A stretch of DNA of 64,000 nucleotides, taken from assembly GCA_024760905.1 (NCBI GenBank), contig CM045729.1, positions 49,906,080-49,970,079 on the forward strand, in the 5' to 3' direction. A program made the position numbers and the translations under genes. Below are positions 59,499 through 64,000 of the stretch, one piece after another. The stretch's first letter is position 1; every line of letters starts with the position of its first letter. This DNA is from Plotosus lineatus. Taxonomy: Eukaryota; Chordata; Actinopteri; Siluriformes; Plotosidae. The notes under the pieces were generated by a model. It had not been told where the DNA came from. It ran no database searches and saw only the letters and a program-made list of their open reading frames with translations.

Positions 59499-60103
59499 AT
59501 TCCTCCATTATTAATGACACTCATTTGATGATCCAAGATTGACCTATATCAGTTCAAACAGCTAAACACTGTTAAGATACAAAAGCTCTCCTCCAAGGAC
59601 ATCAACTGTGGCAACATGTGAAAGAATAACTGCAGCTATAATTAAAATTAAATTCATGAGCATTGGCTTCAAAGTGCATGGCTGTCTTCAGGGAGAGGTG
59701 ATTTTCACTTCGCTGTCTCACAAAAGTACGTCAGAAGTTGACGCTTTTAATGCAGACCAAAAGTAATACAGAAATCACCCAAGGGAGTCCCAGTACCTAA
59801 ATAGTCTATTACCTTTGCAGGACTACAGTTACAAGTTCTTTGCAGAACTGCTCTCCATTTTTTGAGAACTTCTTCAGGTCCTGGTAGAGCAGGTTGTACT
59901 GAAACACGTGATTAGTGATAACAAACTATTAACAAAAGCCAACCAAATAAAACACGTAAGTAGGAAGTGTACCAAGTATGAATTCAAACAGCAATCAGAA
60001 CAAGTCCAGTACATGGATTTTTTTTCTGTCTTGTTCTGTATAATGTGTGTAATTGAAAATAGATAAAATCACTCACGGTACAGGTATTCAGTGGTTCCTT
60101 CAT
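48879..60103 (-). CDS. nostrin: Nostrin (nitric oxide synthase trafficking adaptor)
   Basis: Membrane-binding adaptor that ties eNOS to dynamin- and N-WASP-dependent endocytosis and caveolar traffic. Sixteen GT-AG coding exons (high to low): 60077-60103, 59813-59898, 59142-59225, 58954-59016, 58789-58870, 58436-58498, 56991-57089, 55973-56098, 55787-55885, 53346-53471, 52769-52883, 50814-50902, 50600-50725, 50245-50470, 49106-49189 and 48879-49015. They join into one frame of 543 codons plus TAA; human NOSTRIN has 506. Residues 1-260 form the F-BAR domain ([48 protein letters not shown]). About 290-400 is an HR1/REM coiled coil ([17 protein letters not shown]). About 480-540 is the SH3 domain with [21 protein letters not shown] and YNYVEEM. 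The 395-470 linker is basic and probably disordered. No frame damage despite many intronic repeats. Confidence 0.96.
49353..50090 (+). mobile_element. MITE family A, complete ends, holding a SINE (nostrin intron)
   Basis: CAGGGATCCCTCACTTTCCG at 49353 and the inverse CAGGGATCTCTCGCTACTTC at 50090, both flanked by TA (49351-49352 and 50091-50092). The first 15 or so bases form the terminal repeat. The interior has a T run (49951-49978) and the SINE at 49489-49743. This is the reference copy of family A. Confidence 0.8.
49489..49743 (-). mobile_element. tRNA-derived SINE with tail A, 5'-truncated, nested in MITE
   Basis: The reverse complement runs from the body (GCTAACTGGGTTATCAAAGG) to tail A and cgaaaggaaaagaag. 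The tRNA head is absent. No clear target duplication. Confidence 0.8.
50550..50586. repeat. (TG)n(TA)n tract in nostrin intron
   Basis: Short TG run followed by TATATATA, near the exon at 50600-50725. Confidence 0.85.
51230..51800 (+). mobile_element. Tc1-like transposase remnant (nostrin intron)
   Basis: The + strand shows [15 protein letters not shown] (usual Tc1 VMVWGGISxRHKTxL) and then [18 protein letters not shown] residues at 51439-51475. After a deletion, [14 protein letters not shown] residues are at about 51625. Many stops. No terminal repeats recognised. Confidence 0.6.
51911..52624. mobile_element. CACG/CGTG-dense element of unknown class (nostrin intron)
   Basis: About twenty CACG/CGTG words occur in 700 bp, along with cactgcc words including a tandem cactgccatag array (about 52238-52282). 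Imperfect inverted ends: AAAGCCCCGGTCACACAG at the left and, inverted, TAAGGGTCGGTCACAAAC at the right. No ORF encoding a transposase. The CpG density contrasts with the flanks. Confidence 0.5.
52941..53236 (-). mobile_element. Mermaid/V-SINE-like repeat (nostrin intron)
   Basis: Reverse complement of tail (cattatctgtaccacttatc), core (aatgtgcatgtctttggaat, gtgggagaaacccagagtac) and a degraded head (tcaccgccctac). Confidence 0.75.
54144..54480 (-). mobile_element. tRNA-derived SINE with tail B (nostrin intron)
   Basis: CAAATAATAATTTAATTA at 54126-54143 recurs with one change at 54481-54498. The reverse complement gives head, B box, shared body and tail B. Confidence 0.9.
54655..55440 (-). 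mobile_element. Another tRNA-like SINE, reverse strand, split by a SINE insertion
   Basis: The B-box-like GTTTGAATCTGG is near 55372 on the minus strand. Words such as ttcccacccatcaggtattg and gcgtatttgggggcg recur in fish genomes as part of a SINE I cannot name. The insertion at 54738-55086 divides it. Confidence 0.5.
54738..55086 (+). mobile_element. Full-length SINE with tail A, nested (nostrin intron)
   Basis: CAGGTATTGCCTTCTC at 54722-54737 is repeated exactly at 55087-55102. A box GGCCTGGTGGTAAGGTGCTGG, B box GGGTTCAAGCCC, shared body, tail A. A young-looking insertion into the older SINE. Confidence 0.92.
55441..55660 (-). mobile_element. L2 LINE 3' tail fragment (nostrin intron)
   Basis: The reverse complement carries aagcatctttgtgatcatgt-like and ttctctcaaggtttctttct words of the L2 3' UTR. 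Confidence 0.55.
56178..56273. repeat. (TA)n then T-run (nostrin intron)
   Basis: About 39 TA units followed by a 17-bp T run. Confidence 0.95.
56377..56520 (-). mobile_element. SINE head and body, 3'-truncated (nostrin intron)
   Basis: The reverse complement shows TGTTGGTCTAGTGGTATAGG (A box), GGGGTTCGAGTCCC (B box) and part of the shared body. The tail is missing. A (TA)n tract abuts its 5' side. Confidence 0.8.
56523..56676. repeat. Paired (TA)n tracts (nostrin intron)
   Basis: (TA)24 at 56523-56570 and (TA)23 at 56631-56676, separated by CA-rich sequence and the word attacagatatatggtat. A TG run follows at 56708-56726. Confidence 0.95.
57264..57587 (+). mobile_element. SINE with tail A (nostrin intron)
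   Basis: GACACTGAAACTGTGCAAA at 57245-57263 recurs with two changes at 57588-57606. A box GGCCTGGTGGTAAAGGGCGC, B box GGGTTCGAGTCCC, body, tail A, (GAA)n end. Confidence 0.9.
57853..58121 (+). mobile_element. SINE with tail B, 5'-truncated (nostrin intron)
   Basis: Starts at the B box (AGGAGTTCAAGCCCC), followed by the shared body and tail B ending gttcaaaaaatgaatgaa. Confidence 0.8.
58351..58406. repeat. (CA)n microsatellite (nostrin intron)
   Basis: About 25 CA units, about 30 bp from the exon at 58436-58498. Confidence 0.95.
59413..59496. repeat. (TA)n tract with shared 5' flank (nostrin intron)
   Basis: About 32 TA units. The 23 bp before it (59413-59435) are identical to 56607-56629, which precedes another (TA)n. 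Confidence 0.9.
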
Positions 60104-60408
60104 CTTCACACTGGCTGGCTGTTAAGGTTGCACTTTGACCATTTTACTCTCTTAAAGCATGTATGCGGAAATCACTTAGGCGCCCTTACCTAATGCACAA
60201 CCATTAAAGTCAGAGGGCCTTCATTTAGCTGTTCACAGACAAACAAGAGTATGCAGACCTTAGATATGGAACTGTACAACAACGCTACAGCTGTGTGTTC
60301 ACTCTTTGAGAAAATAAAACTGCTTTTATAAAAGTGTTGTTCATCCATGTTAAAATAACCTGAAATCAATACATTTCCATATACAGTATAAAGACTATTT
60401 AAAAACGA
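60104..60408 (-). promoter_or_regulatory. nostrin 5' flank / 5' UTR
   Basis: Contiguous upstream sequence of the first coding exon. A donor-like AGGTAAGG (minus strand, about 60184-60191) suggests a possible further upstream noncoding exon. No TATA, CCAAT or CpG cluster is evident, so the start site is unresolved. Confidence 0.3.
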
Positions 60409-60770
60409 TAGGGATCCCTTGCTACTTCGCACTTCAATTCATGTGGCTTCAGTGCATCGAGTTTTTTTTTTTTTTTAAATATTCATCGAATTAAAAAAAT
60501 AAGGAAATTAAGGAAGAATAGCGGAAAAGTTAAGGAAAATGCCACAAAAACAAGGCCAATTATGCAAAAAAGCCCTAAACAATCACAAAACAAAAAAGAA
60601 CCCAAAAACTACTTACATTGTTGTGAGGAGTGTATCTGAGTACGTGCACGCGCCCATCTGTATGTGTGTCTTCTTCTTCTCATGCAATACCATCAGTATG
60701 TGTGTATGTATATTTTATTTACATCTTGTGCATTATTTTTAAATGTTTAATTGTTATTATAAGCATTTAT

Positions 60771-63661
60771 CCCCTTCCTGAATCGCCTTATCATGGTGGA
60801 GGGGTTTGCGAGACGTAATGATCCCAGGAGCTATGTTGTCAGGGGCATAATGCCCCTGGTAGGGTCATCCAAGGCAAACAGATCCTGGGTGAGGGTCCAG
60901 ATGAAGTGCGGTTCAGAAGATCTCGAGAAGCAGGAAGTCCTGGACCTGTGCAACTTACCATCTCTGTTTGAAGACAGGGATGACTAAGGCGATGGGCGGA
61001 GGTAGGAGGACAGTTTACTGACCACCCTACAATGGCCATGGGACGACAAGAAAGACAACTCGTATGACAAACCATACTGCAGGAGTGGCGCCTGCAGTCA
61101 TTATTAGCAATAGAAAAACCATGATAGCGAACAGAAGTAACACCAGGGTTAGAGTCACTAAAACAGCTCTCACTACAGACCAAGACCCATTGGGTTTCCA
61201 TGACGACTTGTCCCCAAACCCGCAAGGAAGGAACAAGCCCGATGGAGATACCTGTATTGGGAGATTTGTCAACTGCAGGAACACCACAACAATATGAACG
61301 CCTAATGTCAGAATCATAAAGGAAGTAAGATGCAGAGAAGAGTTTGCAGCCAACCTGAGCTTGTATGAAATTGACGTTCTGGGAATCCAAGAGCACCGCA
61401 TTATGCACGTGGAAAAAATAAAGTACGAAGTCATCAATGGCAACATGTTCATTACAACATCTGTTACTAGGAACCAAGCTGGAGCCGCTGTTGGAGGAGT
61501 AGTGTTTCTACTCAGCTATAGAGCAATCAGTTCACTTTGTCTAGTGAACTGATTGCTCTGTAGCTGAGTAGTGTTTCTATTGCTGAGTAGCGTTAGTATA
61601 GAGCAATCAGTTCACTCGACAAAGTTACACCGAACTCAGAGAGGATACTAACAAAAAGCTTCCAGGGGAACTAGCAACAAGCATCATTGTCACATACTGT
61701 CCAACCAACATGACAGATGAAGATACAGTGAAAGCTCATAACGATGACCTGTCAAGAACAATTGAAGCCATTCCAGCCCACAACCTACTTATAGTTGTAG
61801 GGGACTTCAATGCAAGAATAGGAGCACAAGACGCCAAATTCACATTCCACAAGTAAACAAATAGAAACTGTCGACAGATGCTGGATTTGGCAAGCAAAAA
61901 GGACCTAATCATTTCTAGCAGCAACTTTCAGAAGAAGGCAGGTAAGCTTTAGACCTTTATCAGCCCGGGAGGCATCAAGTGCCAGCTAGACCACGTCCTT
62001 ATCGGTAGAAAGTGGCACAACAGCATGCTGAATGTGGATGCATACAATTCCTTTGCAAGCATCGGCTCGGATCACAGAATCGTATCTGCCAGGGTAAGAC
62101 TGAGCCTGCAGAAGAAGAAAGCAGAGCCAAAGAAACGGCATTACAACTGGAACCTGATCAAAACCAGAAGAGACATGCAAGAGCAATACACAGTTGAGGT
62201 ATAGAATAGGCTTCAGACACTATAGGAACTTGATGAAACTGCTACGGACTGCTACAAAGGTTCATCAAGGCTACTAAGGAGGCAGCAGAGAACGTGGTCC
62301 CATTCAGGAAAAGGGGAAGAAGGACAAGGCATTCGGAGGACCCCAGGGTGATGAAGGCTAAAGATGAGCTGAATGTTGTGTATGGGCAATACAAGGAGGA
62401 TACAACCGAAGAGAACAGACAAGAGTACAATCATGCAGAAAAGAAGTTGAAAGCAAGCTACATAGCAGTTGAGGAGGATCAACAACAAGATCAAAGAAGT
62501 GGAGAGAGAGCCCATTCAAACTGCAAGCATGGACAGAGCTGGAAACTCATCAATGACATCACTGACAGAAAGACAACCAGAAAGGGACAGCTGGAAGGAA
62601 ACACACAGGAAGAAAGGATTGAGAACTGGTATAACCACTTCAAAACTCTTCTTGGAAATCCCCCTGGTGTCATGGAGGAGGATGAGGGAAATCCTACGAG
62701 CAGCTCAACATCAACATCAAGAAGGGCCCGTTTGAACAGGGGAATATGAGAAAGCCAGGAAATCTCTGTTGGAAGGAAAGGCTAGTGGGGAGGATGGAAT
62801 TCCACCAGAAGTTTTGAAGAGATGTGAGGGGCTGAACAAGATCATCCTGGATTTCTGTAACAGAGTACTGATTCAGGGAGAAAAGCTGGAGCAGTGGTCC
62901 CTGTTAAACATCATTCCCATAGCTAAATCTGGTGATCTTAGACTAGGGAGCAACTACAGGGGTATTAGCTCACTGGAATGTAGAAACCTCAGTTGCAAGG
63001 GTAGGCCTACAAATGAACGCAGGGAAAACCAAGTTCATGGCCTTCAACCAGCAGATGCCAGTATGTTTGAAGACCACAGATAGATCCAATCTAGAGGAAG
63101 TGGAGGACTTTAAGTATCTGGGGTCCCACATGGAAAGCACCTCCAAGGACATCAACTCCCGCAAGGCAGCAGCATAGAGAGCCTGTAACAAGCTTGAAAA
63201 GATCTGGAAGTCAGACCTGTCGAGTAAACTCAAAACACGCCTCTTTCTTTCAACAGTGGAGTCGGTACAGCTGTGAGGCATGGACGGTCACCCCTAAACT
63301 GGAGAAACAGCTGGATGGTTGCTACACAAGGATGTTAAGGTGCGTCTGCAACATAAAGTGGGAACAACATTGTACAAACAAAGAGCTTTATGCTGGTCTT
63401 CCAAAACTGTCAGACAAAATACGAGACAGGCGGACAGCGGACACTCTCTCGGAAACAGCAAGGAAGTAGTCTCCAACTTAGTGCTATGGTCTCCAACAGA
63501 TGGGAGAAGGAGGCTTGGAAGACCACCCTTCACATACCTAGATGTGCTGCAAAGAGACACTGGTCTACAGGTTGATGGTATGGGAAAAGCTATGCAGGAC
63601 AGGAGCTTCTGGGCAGCCATGGTGGTTCAGGTGGCAGAAGAGGACTGTCACAAGTCAAATC
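60771..63661 (+). mobile_element. Non-LTR retrotransposon with target duplication, internally deleted
   Basis: ATAAGCATTTAT at 60759-60770 recurs at 63662-63673. The 5' leader starts CCCCTTCCTGAATCGCC. Endonuclease blocks: IQEHRIMHVEK (about 61388), LLIVVGDFNARIGAQD (61789), ISPGGIKCQLDHVLIGRKW (61960) and IGSDHRIVSARVRLSL (62060). RT start: GKASGEDGIPPEVLKRC and NYRGISS (62775-62975), then a jump to GLQMNAGKT-type residues (about 63003) and EVEDFKYLGSHMES, so the RT core with its YADD is missing. C-terminal part: CEAWTVTPKLEKQLDG to GRRRLGRPPFTYLDVL. Several frameshifts. It probably belongs to an RTE-like clade. Confidence 0.85.
61508..61571. repeat. 29-bp near-perfect hairpin inside the LINE endonuclease
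   Basis: Arms 61508-61536 and 61543-61571 are inverse copies with one mismatch and a 6-bp loop. A third, direct partial copy (tatagagcaatcagttcact) is at 61597-61616. The endonuclease frame stops here. Confidence 0.95.
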
Positions 63662-63737
63662 ATAAGCATTTATAGCATTGAATATGTACTTATTGATATT
63701 ATATATACAAATACATGTACGTATACGTCAGCCAGGG

Positions 63738-63738
<1 letters not shown>

Positions 63739-63785
<47 letters not shown>
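63739..63785. repeat. (TG)n microsatellite
   Basis: About 23 TG units at the broken edge of the MITE. Confidence 0.95.
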
Positions 63786-63788
<3 letters not shown>

Positions 63789-63804
63789 GATATCATATTT
63801 TTTG

Positions 63805-63832
63805 ATATCAAAAAGGTTGGGGACCCCTGCTA
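63805..63832. mobile_element. hAT-type terminus fragment
   Basis: aaaaggttggggacccctg is the inverse of CAGGGGTCCCCAACCTTTT, a Charlie-like hAT end. No partner terminus is seen in the window. Confidence 0.4.
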
Positions 63833-64000
63833 TACATGATATGATCATGATGAGCCTATTTGAAATCGATCCTGCAAACACTGGGTATGAGTTTTCATGC
63901 AGTGTAGGACTCCAGTCTCTTGCAGGACACCCTGTATGTGTGTGCACACATGTTTAAACCTCATTTACTCATTTCATTTAGAGGCAATTCAGCATAACTA
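63833..64000. other. Window end, no recognised feature
   Basis: The word gcaggacaccctgtatgtgt resembles a Mermaid tail piece, but it is too short to call. Confidence 0.4.

Larger units (their letters stand above)
60409..63738 (-). mobile_element. MITE family A split by a LINE
   Basis: 60411-60770 (gggatcccttgctacttcgc onward) and 63674-63738 (ending acgtatacgtcagccagggg) are the two parts of a family-A MITE in reverse orientation. The second part aligns with 5570-5620. Its far end has been replaced by a TG tract. Confidence 0.8.

Overview
The window looks like nuclear DNA of a teleost fish. It holds two spliced vertebrate genes in a conserved tail-to-tail arrangement, surrounded by fish-type repeats: Rex3/RTE and L2 LINEs, Tc1-like transposons, pogo/Tigger-type MITEs, tRNA-derived SINEs with Mermaid-like copies, and long (TA)n and (CA)n microsatellites. 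The abundant L2 3' UTR and the SINE types are compatible with an ostariophysan fish (catfish or characin relatives), but I cannot fix the species.

Host genes. spc25, the Ndc80-complex kinetochore subunit, is on the + strand at 40385-46079, with six coding exons that join into a 229-residue open frame. nostrin, an F-BAR/SH3 adaptor that traffics eNOS, is on the - strand at 48879-60103, with sixteen coding exons that join into 543 residues. The stop codons are about 2.8 kb apart. The same NOSTRIN-SPC25 tail-to-tail order is known in human. A compact CCAAT/CHR/ETS-type promoter sits just upstream of spc25.

Left 39 kb. I see no complete host gene here, only layered transposable elements. The main landmarks are: a LINE endonuclease fragment between inverted repeats (2-537); an orphan CCAAT/CHR promoter-like patch (995-1100); motif-dense elements of unknown class (4.1-5.3 kb and 21.9-22.6 kb); one L2 LINE spread over 9.6-17.2 kb and broken by Tc1, Rex3, another LINE and MITEs; a full-length RTE element with a perfect 17-bp target duplication (24518-27600); a nearly full-length but decayed Rex3 on the - strand (31.1-34.3 kb); and two short 5'-truncated RTE copies with clear target duplications (36.2 and 37.3 kb), the second inside an L2 3' UTR.

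Gene introns and right flank. The introns of both genes carry MITEs, SINEs, Tc1 remains and (TA)n tracts without breaking the coding frames. At 60.4-63.7 kb a MITE is split by a 2.9-kb LINE whose 12-bp target duplication is visible. That LINE has lost its reverse-transcriptase core and carries a 29-bp near-perfect hairpin.

Nothing here resembles a prokaryotic operon, CRISPR array or integrated virus. The most unusual material is the set of motif-dense elements, the composite SINE tail that joins both ends of its partner LINE, and the nested insertions that can be ordered by target duplications.
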